Assembly: GCA_004296455.1 (NCBI GenBank)
Contig: AP018280.1
Coordinates: 2,356,001 to 2,420,000, forward strand
Direction of reading: 5' to 3'
DNA from: Calothrix sp. NIES-4101
GTDB lineage: Bacteria; Cyanobacteriota; Cyanobacteriia; Cyanobacteriales; Nostocaceae
DNA length: 64,000 nucleotides
Shown here: positions 27,612-37,316 of the stretch, piece by piece
Layout of the letters: the number at the start of each line of letters is the position of its first letter
Position numbering within the stretch: position 1 is the first letter of the stretch
Notes under the pieces: model-generated
Seen by the model: the letters and a program-made list of their open reading frames with translations, nothing else
What the model was told of the DNA's origin: nothing
Database searches by the model: none
Position numbers and translations under genes: made by a program

Positions 27612-30470
27612 CTAACTGACTTTGAACGTGCCCACAGTTGCTTGTAGTTGTTGAGACATTACAACAGTTTCCTGTAATGATTCTGAGACATTACGTGAAG
27701 AATCACTAGTGCGCTTGGCAATTGCTGCAATTTCCTTCATCAAATTACTCACAGTTTGCGAAGTTTCTACCTGTGATGTAGTCGCATTCGAGATTGATTG
27801 CACTAAAGTATCAATTTGACGGGACACTTCCAAAATTTGTCCCAAACTTGACTTCGCATCTTCAACAATCCTTGTTCCCTCGACAACTTGAGTTGTTCCT
27901 AACTCCATAGCTTGCACCACCTCTGTCGTTTCACGCTGAATATTTTCGACAATTTGCTCAATTTCCTTGGTTGCCACCGCCGAGCGTGCTGCGAGTTCTC
28001 CCACTTCCTCAGCCACAACCACAAAGCCTTGTCCTTCTTCCCCTGCACGAGCAGCTTCAATGCCGGCATTAATCGCCAGTAAGTTAGTTTGCATCGAAAT
28101 CTGGTTAATCAGTGCTACTACCCGCGAAATTTGCTGTGTAGACTCACCCAGTCGTTTAACTTTTTTGGCTGTTTCGCCCACAGTTTCGCGCAAATTCAAG
28201 ATATTTTGCACCGTCATATCCATTGCCTGTCCGCTTTTTACCGCCGTGGTTCGGGCTGTATTTGCCACAGTCGCCGCTTGTTGGGCATTTTCCGCCACCA
28301 ATTGGATTGAAAATGTCATCTTATCCACTGCATCAAGGGTGAGGTTGATTTCTGCGGCTTGTTGGAGTGCTTCATTTGCCAATGTACTAATGGCTCCTGA
28401 GTTCTCACCAATTGCCGAGTTGACTTTGGTTGCTGTATCCTTCACCTGCGTCACAATATCACGCAAACTCTCCACAATTGAGTTGAAAAAGTCGGCAACT
28501 GTACCAATTTCACCCGCAGTTACATCCGCCCGTACCGTTAAATCTCCACTGGCAGCCCCTTCAACCTCAGTTAGTAGTTCCAAAAGTTGCATTTGCAACG
28601 CTTCTTTTTGTTGGCGCTCATCTTCGCTACTTTTTTCTGCCACCATCCGACCTTTTTCCACAACTTCTAAAAGTTGGGCTTGTTCGAGGGCGTAACCAAT
28701 TTGAACAGCCAGTTGTTTGAACAAATCTACATCTGACACTTCCCACTGCCGGGGAGCATTGCATTGATGAGCAACAATCAAACCAATCAGTTGTTCTTGC
28801 TTGATAATAGGGGCAATCAAATTTGCTTTGACTGCAAATTTCTCCAGCATTTTGACGTAACAAGCTGCATTCTTTAAATTAGGGTCTGTGTAAATATCAT
28901 TTATGACCCGTACTCTGCCGTTTTTATAGCTGTGGACATGACGTTCCCGGAAGCAAGGATCGTCAATTTCGACACTCGCCATTCTCGGAAAACCTGCCAC
29001 CACTGATTCAGCGATTATCTTACCATCCCAATTATGGGGATTAAATTGATAGTAAATTACTCGGTCAGCGTTAATTGCTTGACGGGTTTCTCGAACTGCC
29101 GTCGCTAATATTTCATCGGCTTTGAGGCTTTTACGAATCCGTAGGGTAATTTCTGCCAGGTTTTTGGCACGTGTGGCATCGACTGCTTGCTTTTGGAGAA
29201 GTTGCTGCAATTGTGATGCCATTTGGTTGATATTAGTGCCTAACACCCCTAATTCGTCACTGCGTTCAACTTCCAAGCGTGTATTCAGTTCGCCTTTACC
29301 CAGTCGTGACACCGCAGATGTGGCATTTAATATTGGCTCTGTGGCACGTTTTGCTAACAGGTAAGCAATCCCCGCAACAATGATTGCTGCCAATCCAGTA
29401 AATAGCGTATTCACAAAAAACAACTGTTGCATGGCGACAAATGCTGTTGTCTTATCTGTCGCTAAAATCGCTTGCCATTTTAAATTTGGTAACCCATCTA
29501 GACTTCGCGATGCATAACTCACTAATTGTTTCTGATTATTAATTTTATCCGTCGTGACAAAGGTACCAGCTTTATTTGTCATCGATTGCTGATCTAAACC
29601 AGGAAAATCACTACTTGCCTCCCGACCAATATGTTGTTTTTCTGTTGACAAAAAGAATTTACCACTAGCATCAATTAAGTGATATTCTCTACCACCATCA
29701 GAATAGTTAGCAACAATATTTTCTAAAGATTTAACGGGTACACGTGCTCTGACAACAGCAATGACTTCTCCTGTGAGGCTATCCTTGATAGCTTTTGCAG
29801 TAAAAATACTCGGCTGTTTTGTACTTTGAGATACAATTGGCTGACTAATGATGGGACTGTCTGTTTTTAAAGCCTGCTGAAAATAATCGCGATCGCTATG
29901 ATTGGAGAGTGGTTCACCTTGTGATTGTGCTAAGACATCTCCATTGGGACTAAAGACAGCGATACTGTCATAGGTTTTAGAGCTAGAAATGAATTTATCT
30001 AAAATGGCTTGTTTTTCTTGTGGAGTCGCACTTTCACGAATACGGGGATTAGAAAAAAGTGGTAAGTCTGCCAAAATCTGAATGTCGCTGTACCGTTCCA
30101 TCATAAAACGGTTCACCTTATCAGCAAAGCCGTTAGTCTCAGCTTGTTGAATTTGCGTAATCTTTTTTTCTATAGATTGACTGGCAATGACATAGGACAG
30201 AGTACCCAGACCTAAAACAGGAAGAGTACCAATAGCGATCGCGAGAATTGTTGCTTTTGTTCGTAAGCTCAAATGCTTGAATGGTGAAGCTAACGATTCA
30301 TAAATACTGGGAGTGGCGGGTTCACTGGCGAGTGCTGGGGGATGGGAATATAAAACTATATTGCTATGATTACTATTATTGCTTTTGACGATTGTTTCAG
30401 CATTCGGTACCTTCAAAGATGCTTCTTCGCGATCGTTGCTACTCTGAGTAGCATCTGTTTTATTCAACAT
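27612..30470 (-). CDS. Methyl-accepting chemotaxis protein with dCache, HAMP and cyanobacteriochrome-like GAF
   Basis: 952 residues. TM1 at about 73-97, an extracytoplasmic dCache-type sensor at about 100-345, TM2 at about 350-373, HAMP at about 374-430, GAF at about 450-610, and a signalling domain at about 660-952 with the hairpin tip [20 protein letters not shown]. The GAF carries Cys506 in a DPCF motif and Cys537 in AACYVKML, positions that in DXCF-type cyanobacteriochromes bind bilin; the usual His after the second Cys is Tyr. It also has [12 protein letters not shown], seen in bilin-binding GAFs. It may sense light as well as a periplasmic ligand; bilin binding is inference. It couples through CheW to the CheA encoded next. 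Confidence 0.9.
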   Translation of the reverse strand: MLNKTDATQSSNDREEASLKVPNAETIVKSNNSNHSNIVLYSHPPALASEPATPSIYESLASPFKHLSLRTKATILAIAIGTLPVLGLGTLSYVIASQSIEKKITQIQQAETNGFADKVNRFMMERYSDIQILADLPLFSNPRIRESATPQEKQAILDKFISSSKTYDSIAVFSPNGDVLAQSQGEPLSNHSDRDYFQQALKTDSPIISQPIVSQSTKQPSIFTAKAIKDSLTGEVIAVVRARVPVKSLENIVANYSDGGREYHLIDASGKFFLSTEKQHIGREASSDFPGLDQQSMTNKAGTFVTTDKINNQKQLVSYASRSLDGLPNLKWQAILATDKTTAFVAMQQLFFVNTLFTGLAAIIVAGIAYLLAKRATEPILNATSAVSRLGKGELNTRLEVERSDELGVLGTNINQMASQLQQLLQKQAVDATRAKNLAEITLRIRKSLKADEILATAVRETRQAINADRVIYYQFNPHNWDGKIIAESVVAGFPRMASVEIDDPCFRERHVHSYKNGRVRVINDIYTDPNLKNAACYVKMLEKFAVKANLIAPIIKQEQLIGLIVAHQCNAPRQWEVSDVDLFKQLAVQIGYALEQAQLLEVVEKGRMVAEKSSEDERQQKEALQMQLLELLTEVEGAASGDLTVRADVTAGEIGTVADFFNSIVESLRDIVTQVKDTATKVNSAIGENSGAISTLANEALQQAAEINLTLDAVDKMTFSIQLVAENAQQAATVANTARTTAVKSGQAMDMTVQNILNLRETVGETAKKVKRLGESTQQISRVVALINQISMQTNLLAINAGIEAARAGEEGQGFVVVAEEVGELAARSAVATKEIEQIVENIQRETTEVVQAMELGTTQVVEGTRIVEDAKSSLGQILEVSRQIDTLVQSISNATTSQVETSQTVSNLMKEIAAIAKRTSDSSRNVSESLQETVVMSQQLQATVGTFKVS

Positions 30471-30607
30471 AAAATAATTCCCCTAGATTAAGCGAATGAC
30501 AAGTTAGTAAACGACAACACAAACAACCTCAACAAATCCTCAATAAAATCATTTATTTTTAGCCAACGTTAAAAGTCACCCTAATGCCTAATCCTTAGCC
30601 CCTATTT

Positions 30608-31105
30608 TTAAGCCACATGCAAAACCGAAGAATTGATAATTGCTTGTGCATCCAACACTAATAAAGTTTCTTTTTGCTGCACTACACACCCTCGTAGATA
30701 AGGAACCAAACTAGAAGCAACCTGCCCTATCGGAGAACGAACTTCATCGGGCATAAATTTTGTTGTCCCGAGAATTTCGCCGACAACTAAACCCAATAGT
30801 AAAGACTCAACTCGCACGATAATTATGCTGTATTGCCTCAATCGAGTTTCTAAAGACTCTAAATTCAGCATTCTGGGCAAATCTACAGTCCAAACAATCC
30901 GACTACGCCAATTCATTAACCCTAAAATACAAGCTGGCATACTTGGCATGGAAGTTATAGACTCGACCGGTACAACAATTGCCTCCTGTGTATACCGCAT
31001 TGATAACACCGCAGTCGTTTGTCTATTGATCTGAAATTTCAGATAACCATCGCTTAGGTGGCTGAGATTTTGTGTGGTTGCCAGCGCAATTTGAGAATTA
31101 TCCAT
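30608..31105 (-). CDS. CheW-like coupling protein
   Basis: 165 residues, CheW fold: YLKFQINRQTTAVLSMRYTQEAIVVPVESI, ACILGLMNWRSRIVWTVDLPRML, then LLGLVVGEILGTTKF. It links the MCP to the CheA kinase in the chemosensory array. It begins 5 bp after the CheY-like gene and is followed 137 bp later by the MCP gene, all in one direction. The N-terminal 15 residues are a little longer than in short CheW proteins. Confidence 0.9.
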   Translation of the reverse strand: MDNSQIALATTQNLSHLSDGYLKFQINRQTTAVLSMRYTQEAIVVPVESITSMPSMPACILGLMNWRSRIVWTVDLPRMLNLESLETRLRQYSIIIVRVESLLLGLVVGEILGTTKFMPDEVRSPIGQVASSLVPYLRGCVVQQKETLLVLDAQAIINSSVLHVA

Positions 31106-31110
31106 AAAAC

Positions 31111-31488
31111 CTACATTGCCAATGATTTAATTGCACGTACTAACTGTTCACGGGTGTAAGGCTTGGTGATATAAGCATCAGCGCCTTGTCGCATTGCCCA
31201 CAAACGGTCAATTTCCTGATTTTTAGAACTACAAACAATAATGGGTACTTTTGCAGTTGCTGGATTACGTTTCAGCGCCCGACACAATTCAAAACCACTC
31301 ATTCCAGGCATGACAACATCAGTCACCACCACGTCGAACTTTTGCTCCATCGCTTTTTGCAGCGCTTCTTTGGCTCCAGCGACTGGGATAACGTTAAAAC
31401 CACTTTCCTGGAGATAATGGCTCATTAACTCTAATTCACTGGGAGAATCTTCTACAATTAAAATTGTGCTTAACAATGTCAGAGTCAT
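31111..31488 (-). CDS. CheY-like single-domain response regulator (PilH/HmpB-like)
   Basis: 125 residues, one receiver domain with acidic pocket IVEDSPSELE, phospho-acceptor Asp57 (VVTDVVMPGMSGFELC), Ser in VPIIVCSSKNQ and Lys in YITKPYTREQL. No output domain, so it likely acts by protein contact on the type IV pilus motors. Second gene of the operon, five bases before the CheW gene. Confidence 0.93.
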   Translation of the reverse strand: MTLTLLSTILIVEDSPSELELMSHYLQESGFNVIPVAGAKEALQKAMEQKFDVVVTDVVMPGMSGFELCRALKRNPATAKVPIIVCSSKNQEIDRLWAMRQGADAYITKPYTREQLVRAIKSLAM

Positions 31489-31586
31489 TCTTCTATTCCC
31501 TCAATAATCGTTAATTAAAGTTGTCTGCTAAAATTGATGATTTTATTTGGCAAACTCCCAAAACCACAGCCAATTACCCATCAAAA

Positions 31587-32684
31587 CTAACTAATATACT
31601 TAAATATCATTTTCAATAATTCTGATTGAGTAAAGGGTTTAGTTAAATAACCTGAAGACCTCACCATTTTTGCCTTTGCTCGGTCAATAAATCCAGTTCT
31701 ACCAGTCACCATAATAATTGGCGTATCTTTAAATGTTGAATGCCTCCTTAATAAGGAACACAACTCATATCCATCTAAATTTGGCATCTCCACATCCAAT
31801 AAAATTAAATCTGGCTTGTGGCGGAGAATTTGCATCAACGCTTTCACCGGGTCATTAATCATCACCACCGCAAAATTACTTTCATCCAAAAAGTGCTTGA
31901 TCGAATTTAAAACTGTCGGACTATCATCTATACATGCAACTGTATAAACTTTTTGAAATTGTGGTGATTGGGGAAGTTCGCGCTTATTACCTACCGAATT
32001 AAATCCAATGCTGCTGGATACTTGCGGGGGTAAATGTTGTAACGAGCTTGATGATACTTCTAAACCTTCGGCAGTCGTAGCTCCCAAAGAATATGATGAT
32101 TCCTGCTCTTTGCTAGTTGTAGCTGCGATAGAAACCGAGGAAGATGAATTATAACGGCTTCGCAGGTGTCGCTGACAATATTCAACTAACACCCTTAAAT
32201 CTAAATGACAAAACTTTGGTAATTCATCCAAAGGAGTTTCGCGCTGAAATTCATAACTTCCTTCTTTTAATACCAAAAAGGACTCTAATACTTCCTTCGC
32301 TAATTCCTCAATTAAATTACTAGCCTGTTCAGAGGTAATGTAGTTACGATTTACTAACCAGCAAATAGCTTGATAATCTGCCTGGACGATAGATTGGTTA
32401 TCATGCTTTCCTTCAAACAATAGTCGCATTTGCGCCCGGGTGGAACCGCTTAGTGCTGGTATTTGTTTGCTCAAACGCTCGAGATGAGCATCAAGCCAAT
32501 CAAACAACTGATTGGAATATGAGGCGTAAGTCAACTTACCTTCCTCAAGATAAAGTGACCAAGAAATGACTCCGGTCAATACTTTTAAGCAACCAGTGGC
32601 ACGGCGACTTGTTAATTGTGCCAATAACGATAGTGGGTGTAACTTTTGAAAAACCCTGTAGCTATCGAGTGGAGTTGTACTCAT
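31587..32684 (-). CDS. PatA-like response regulator: DUF4388 (PATAN) plus receiver (PilG/HmpA-like)
   Basis: 365 residues. The N-terminal PATAN/DUF4388 domain (about 10-110) contains HPLSLLAQLTSRRATGCLKV and SWSLYLEEGKLTYASYSNQL. A helical middle (about 115-180) precedes a Ser-rich linker (about 190-225). The C-terminal receiver has VACIDDSPTVLNSIKHFL, Asp297 in LILLDVEMPNLDGYEL and Lys in GYLTKPFTQSEL. Regulators of this build (PilG, PixG, TaxP1, HmpA, PtxA) open the motility operons of cyanobacteria and interact with PilB motors. It is the first gene of the five-gene cluster, 98 bp before the CheY gene. Whether this is the hmp or the ptx type cannot be settled from the sequence alone. Confidence 0.92.
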   Translation of the reverse strand: MSTTPLDSYRVFQKLHPLSLLAQLTSRRATGCLKVLTGVISWSLYLEEGKLTYASYSNQLFDWLDAHLERLSKQIPALSGSTRAQMRLLFEGKHDNQSIVQADYQAICWLVNRNYITSEQASNLIEELAKEVLESFLVLKEGSYEFQRETPLDELPKFCHLDLRVLVEYCQRHLRSRYNSSSSVSIAATTSKEQESSYSLGATTAEGLEVSSSSLQHLPPQVSSSIGFNSVGNKRELPQSPQFQKVYTVACIDDSPTVLNSIKHFLDESNFAVVMINDPVKALMQILRHKPDLILLDVEMPNLDGYELCSLLRRHSTFKDTPIIMVTGRTGFIDRAKAKMVRSSGYLTKPFTQSELLKMIFKYIS

Positions 32685-32751
32685 TTTGTCTTTTACCTAA
32701 ACTTCATCCGTAGGTATAACCGAAATTTTTTGACAATAAATTCAGTTGCTC

Positions 32752-32830
32752 ATAACTCAAACAATTCAATCATTAGTTGTCATTTTATATACAACTAATG
32801 ATACTAATTGAAGTTGCATAACTGAGTTAT
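32752..32830. repeat. 79-bp imperfect inverted repeat
   Basis: The inner stem is perfect: ATCATTAGTTGT (32769-32780) and ACAACTAATGAT (32791-32802) around a 10-nt loop. The outer ends ATAACTCA (32752-32759) and TGAGTTAT (32823-32830) also pair, with a partly complementary caattcaat/attgaagttg zone between. It lies 68-146 bp upstream of the PatA-like gene. Confidence 0.7.
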
Positions 32831-33487
32831 ATCGTTACTGATTAGCAATTGCGAACTCCTGATGAATGTTCAATTTGTAATCAATATATTTGCTTATACT
32901 GAGATTACCAAAGATTTCGAGGCTGAGGCTGAAAAAAGTATGAAGACTAAATGAAGGCATTCTGCTGAGATTCAATATTATGTTACATCCTCCACAAGAA
33001 CAGTATTATCAGTAGTAGACATCATTTTCATGTTAAGTATTTGTACTTAGCTTGTATTTAATTTTATAATGCCATTGAACAAATTATACCCTTGTAGATA
33101 AGTTAAGTATTGCTACTTGTATACTTTTATTTTTGAAAGCCTTAATCACTCTGTCACACATAGTAATAGGGTTAATTATTTTTCTGTAAATATTAATTTA
33201 GAAGAATTTCTCTTGGTCTTTTGGAAGAAAAATATCAGTAATATTTAATACTAACCATTGTTCCTAAAATCTGCATAGGGAAAATGAAAAGAGACTTTTG
33301 CCTGAGAACGAAGAGTATCAAAGAGTTGTAGAGGTAGTTATAGAAGTAACTAACTGCGATCGCAATCAGTTAACCATATTTTTACGACTGTTGAATGTTT
33401 TTATTGTTACCTTTATGTATGCAGAAGTATTTTATTTGACTGAGTGAATGACTAAAAAATCCATACATCTTTTGACAAACCAAAGTC

Positions 33488-33519
33488 AAAAGCCAGCTTC
33501 TTGAAAAAAGCTGGCTTTT
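33488..33519 (-). terminator. Terminator downstream of tRNA-Leu
   Basis: A near-perfect 12-bp stem aaaagccagctt/aagctggctttt with an 8-nt loop, 29 bp beyond the tRNA 3' end on the minus strand. Confidence 0.65.
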
Positions 33520-33547
33520 GATAGGGTTGATTATTTAAGCTTTTAAA

Positions 33548-33629
33548 TGCGGATGAAAGGACTTGAACCTTCACACCTTACGATACTAGAACCTAAATCT
33601 AGCGCGTCTGCCAATTCCGCCACATCCGC
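33548..33629 (-). tRNA. tRNA-Leu (anticodon UAG)
   Basis: 82 nt with a 7-bp acceptor stem GCGGATG/CATCCGC and discriminator A. The D-arm is typical of tRNA-Leu (GGCGGAATTGGCAGACGC). The anticodon stem-loop CTAGA-TTTAGGT-TCTAG has anticodon TAG. A long class-II variable arm and the T-arm GGTTCAAGTCC follow. CCA is not encoded. Confidence 0.95.
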
Positions 33630-34082
33630 ATAGACTTAGAGCATAGCAAATTATTACAGTTTTGGGAAGGGGTAAAATCAAATGTCATTACCATTCGATT
33701 TACAATCCCAGACTGGTGACATATTTCTGTATTCTGCTGTACTTACTTGCCTTTACGTCTCGAATATAAGCAATCACATCTTCAAAGATGCATATCGAGA
33801 GTTGTTCTTGTAGTCTGCCAAAGAAGCTTTGTAGGGATAAATTTCTCCGCGTACCCGTCTCTAGGAGCTAATCTCAACCCGTCAATTTTAGCTTGGCGAA
33901 TGACTCGATAATTAGGATGAACAAAAGCATAACACCATTAGGGAAATATTTTCAGATACAAAGAATACAGAGTTCAGACTAACAAAGAGATGTTGATGTT
34001 TGCCCTTAATGTCGGCTGCTGGCATCAGCCCTGATTCCTGATTTAAAGATGTATTATTATTTTTGAGAAAATTAATAATACA
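33630..34082. other. Intergenic region
   Basis: No gene supported. It contains a short degenerate ctccgcgtacccg-type repeat (about 33844-33865). On the minus strand at about 33875-33945 a short frame reads YAFVHPNYRVIRQAKIDG, which may be a gene fragment but is too short to identify. Confidence 0.4.
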
Positions 34083-34559
34083 TTAGGAACCAGGTTTTTG
34101 TTGCAAAATAATTAGCTGTCGGTAGATTTTCTTTTGCAAACCTTCATTGCTTTGTAAATCAACAGTTATTCTATTAAAACGGTCGATACTTAAACCATTA
34201 TTTTCGACTATTTGTTGTGATTCTTTGCAGTACTTGACAGCAATATCTTTAGCCTTACCAGGAAGGGAATTAAAACTATTAGAATCGTTACAAATTATCT
34301 TGGGTACTTCAGTATTTCCAATAATTTTCTTAATCTCTTCAAATGCTTGCTGTCTCGGTAACTCCATTGCTAGTACAGCTTTAGCATAATTTACTATTTC
34401 CGTAGCATTTACATTTTGGTTTTGAGCCTGAGCTTGAGAATTAAACATTACTGTTCCCACAAGTAGGCTAGCTGCGGTAAAGCTACCTAATACAAGAGAA
34501 CTGTGCAGCATTTGATTAAATTTGAATGACAAAGAACAGTGTAATTTCGGCATTATCAT
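34083..34559 (-). CDS. DUF4168 domain-containing secreted protein
   Basis: 158 residues. A signal peptide covers about 1-47, with a hydrophobic core SLVLGSFTAASLLVGTVMF and AQAQ before the cleavage site. The mature domain (VNATEIVNYAKAVLAMELPR, then FNRITVDLQSNEGLQKKIYRQLI) fits DUF4168, a family of small helical periplasmic proteins in cyanobacteria and proteobacteria. Two Cys (IICNDS and VKYCKES) may pair. Function unknown. ATG at 34553 (MPKLHC) is an alternative start. Confidence 0.8.
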   Translation of the reverse strand: MIMPKLHCSLSFKFNQMLHSSLVLGSFTAASLLVGTVMFNSQAQAQNQNVNATEIVNYAKAVLAMELPRQQAFEEIKKIIGNTEVPKIICNDSNSFNSLPGKAKDIAVKYCKESQQIVENNGLSIDRFNRITVDLQSNEGLQKKIYRQLIILQQKPGS

Positions 34560-34666
34560 GTGAAATAAAAACTACAGTACGTATATCGTAATCACCATGA
34601 ATTATTTTATGAGTCAGAAGTTCCACAATGGGAAATATATATCAAAGATGTAACTGATTTTTAGGT

Positions 34667-35647
34667 TCACTGACATACTTGACAAAGTTGAATAACTTTG
34701 GTTTGCAGTGTAGGTAATTCGGGTGCACCTTGCTTTAAACTTACTTCTAATTCTAATAATAGGGGAAGAGTCGAGATTAATTTTGTGAGTGACAGAGATT
34801 TTATTTCCTGCTGTAGAAAATAAATTCGCTTGGGGTTTCCAATTTCAGATGCTTTTGCTATCTCTTGGGGATTTTTCTCGCCACTTTCAACCATTATTTT
34901 TACCCATAACCAAGTGCGGAATTGCCCAATCAATGTCGCAACTATGCGTAAACTTGGCTCCGATGCTCCCAGAAGTTCGGCAACTAAAGTTAAAGCTTTA
35001 GCAGTGTCTCCAGTTCTGATTGCTGTGGCTAATTGCAGACTATTTTGAGTTGTATTTCTGACTAGCTGCTCAATAACTTCTATATCTTGCGGTTTGTTGT
35101 TACCCTGAGCGAAAAGACGTATTTTTTCCAACTCATTATATAGTAGTCTTGTATCGTTGCCGACTGCATCCGCCAACATCTCTGCGCTTTGGGGAGTAAT
35201 TTTGACTTCAACTGCTGCTGCTGCTTGATTAACTGCTCGTACTAAAGCATCTTTATCCCAGGGGGAAATTAAGGGAAAAGTATTTATTTGAGCGAATTGT
35301 TTAAGTAATTTTGTGGATTTGAGGCGTTCGTCGGGTTTGTTGGGAAATGTTAACAATAAATATGAAGATTCGGGAATTACTGCCAAGGTGCGCTGTAATT
35401 CTGCTAACACGTTATCAGGACATTTTTGGCAAATATCTGTGTTAGCAAGCCATACCAAACGCCCACCAGCACCAAAAGGTGGTGTCATGGCTTGGTTTAA
35501 AGCTTCAATAATGGCATTTGGTTGTTCGGGAGTGAAGGAAGTATAGTTAAAGCTGTTCCAGAGTGGATCGAGAATACGATCGCGCAATTGCACAACTGCT
35601 TTTTCCAAGGCATAATTATCTTCGCCCCAGTATATGTAAATTGGCAT
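34667..35647 (-). CDS. holA: DNA polymerase III subunit delta
   Basis: 326 residues. The clamp-loader delta subunit that opens the beta sliding clamp. The N-terminus MPIYIYWGEDNYALEKAVVQLR, FGAGGRLVWLANTD, DERLKSTKLLKQFAQ and the helical C-terminus (RTGDTAKALTLVAELLGASE, then LIGQFRTWLWVKIM) fit HolA of cyanobacteria. Divergent from lpxD with a 230-bp spacer. Confidence 0.92.
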   Translation of the reverse strand: MPIYIYWGEDNYALEKAVVQLRDRILDPLWNSFNYTSFTPEQPNAIIEALNQAMTPPFGAGGRLVWLANTDICQKCPDNVLAELQRTLAVIPESSYLLLTFPNKPDERLKSTKLLKQFAQINTFPLISPWDKDALVRAVNQAAAAVEVKITPQSAEMLADAVGNDTRLLYNELEKIRLFAQGNNKPQDIEVIEQLVRNTTQNSLQLATAIRTGDTAKALTLVAELLGASEPSLRIVATLIGQFRTWLWVKIMVESGEKNPQEIAKASEIGNPKRIYFLQQEIKSLSLTKLISTLPLLLELEVSLKQGAPELPTLQTKVIQLCQVCQ

Positions 35648-35878
35648 GAAGGGTTAATGGTTGGTGGTGATTGAGTGGAACTGTGTGGCTGATAAAAAAG
35701 TCTATTCAGGGCATGGTTTCCCAATTACAATATTTACCCATCTGTGTATTTTAGAAAAATACTAGATGTCGCGATCGCTATCTTTGATTTTGATAACCGC
35801 AATATAGTTCCAACAAAAGATTAAGTTCAACAAAAAATTAAGATTTATTGACTCTTAAACAGGGAACATACCCAAAAC

Positions 35879-36916
35879 ATGATGAAATTCAGTGAAATTA
35901 TCGCAAAAATTGGCGACAATGCCAGCCAAAACAGTCTCATCTCCAATAATGAGCTAAATCCTGATATTTCTGGGGTTGCATCGATAGATGATGCCGGCAA
36001 GGGCAATATTAGTTATATCGAAGGCACAAAATTTGCTGCATTTGTCCATAAAACTAATGCTAGTGCTTTAATCTTGCCCAATAATGAGACTTTACAAGCA
36101 CAAGCAAGTGAGCAGGGTATCGCCTGGATTGCAACCAGGGAACCGAAATTCATGTTTGCTCAAGTAGTCGCTATATTTTACCAACCTTGGCAACCAAAAC
36201 CCGAAATTCACCCGACGGCAGTAATTCATCCAACTGCGAAAATTGGTACAGATGTCTCCATTGGCGCACATGTTGTCATTCAACCTCATGTCGAGATTGG
36301 TAATAATGTTCACATTCATCCCAATGTTGTCATTTACCCGGATGTCAAAATTGGCGATCGCACAATTCTCCATGCTAACTGTACCATTCACGAACGGACG
36401 CAAATTGGTAACGATTGTACAATTCATAGCGGCGCTGTAATTGGTGCGGAGGGATTTGGTTTTGTGCCGACGGCGACAGGTTGGTTAAAAATGCAACAAT
36501 CTGGTTGCACGATTTTAGAAGATAATGTCGAAGTTGGCTGTAACTCTGCAATTGACCGTCCTGCTGTCGGTGAAACCCGTATTGGCAAAAGTACAATTAT
36601 TGACAATTTAGTACAGGTTGGTCACGGTTGTAAAATTGGTTTTGGTTGTGCATTAGCGGGACAAGTTGGTTTAGCAGGTGGTGTTAAAGTCGGCAATCGG
36701 GCAATATTAGGAGGACAAACTGGAGTCGCCAACGAAGTCAAAATCGGAGATGGTGCGATCGCAGCAGCAAAAGCTGGGATATTAGGAAATATAGAACCAG
36801 GTGAAGTAGTTTGTGGGAGTCCAGCAATGCCCCACAAACAATTTCTGAAAGTATCGGCGATTTTAAGACGCTTACCAGAAATGTATCAAAGTCTTAAACA
36901 ACTGCAAAAATCATAA
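35879..36916 (+). CDS. lpxD: UDP-3-O-(3-hydroxymyristoyl)glucosamine N-acyltransferase
   Basis: 345 residues. Third enzyme of lipid A synthesis. The N-terminal LpxD domain (about 25-100) has ISYIEGTKFAAFVHKTNASA. The left-handed parallel beta-helix (about 105-320) is made of hexapeptide repeats such as IGTDVSIGAHVVIQPHVEIG. The catalytic His is in NLVQVGHGCKIGFGC. The C-terminal helix ends FLKVSAILRRLPEMYQSLKQL. ATG at 35879 or 35882 is equivalent. Many cyanobacteria keep lpx genes although their lipid A is unusual. No other lpx gene is adjacent. Confidence 0.94.
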   Translation: MMKFSEIIAKIGDNASQNSLISNNELNPDISGVASIDDAGKGNISYIEGTKFAAFVHKTNASALILPNNETLQAQASEQGIAWIATREPKFMFAQVVAIFYQPWQPKPEIHPTAVIHPTAKIGTDVSIGAHVVIQPHVEIGNNVHIHPNVVIYPDVKIGDRTILHANCTIHERTQIGNDCTIHSGAVIGAEGFGFVPTATGWLKMQQSGCTILEDNVEVGCNSAIDRPAVGETRIGKSTIIDNLVQVGHGCKIGFGCALAGQVGLAGGVKVGNRAILGGQTGVANEVKIGDGAIAAAKAGILGNIEPGEVVCGSPAMPHKQFLKVSAILRRLPEMYQSLKQLQKS

Positions 36917-37316
36917 ATTTGAGAATCAGGGATTTCCAAGTAATTAAACATCCACTTTTTGTCGGTGTGTTAGGTATAAGGCGTAATGCATCATTTATTT
37001 AAAGCAAAAGCAATAGAGTCGAGTCATTTATTGTTTGGAGTTCCCTGAGTTGCCATCATCGGCTACGTACACAACTAGGAAGGAAAATTGAAGGCAAGTA
37101 AGTATATCTACTTGATAGCTATCAAACCTCTATTTTCAGCCATTCAGTAGGCGCAAAGAAATAAGAATTGAGAAATTTCTTCTATCCCCGCGTCACATCC
37201 AGTTTCGACGAATTAGTTATGATTAATTTCTCTTTGCGTCCCCCATCTCAGCATCTCCGCGTCTGCTTTATCACAATTATTTTCGGCTCACCTGATATCA
37301 CCCCATCCCCACCACC
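36917..37316. other. Intergenic region with dispersed repeats
   Basis: No gene. It has ccccgcgtcaca and ctttgcgtcccccatctc with atctccgcgtctgc (about 37186-37265), the same degenerate repeat type as at 14047. It also has one AAGTA-N4-TACTT palindrome (37100-37113). Confidence 0.45.

Larger units (their letters stand above)
32685..33547 (-). promoter_or_regulatory. Long leader of the chemosensory operon
   Basis: About 860 bp with no open frame of note. It holds a long imperfect inverted repeat (32752-32830), two copies of the short palindrome AAGTA-N4-TACTT (33035-33048 and 33105-33118), and a hairpin terminator for the tRNA gene at its right end. Confidence 0.5.

Noticed and set aside
33875-33945. 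Gene fragment reading YAFVHPNYRVIRQAKIDG on the minus strand
   Set aside because: Too short, bounded by a stop, and I cannot assign a family.
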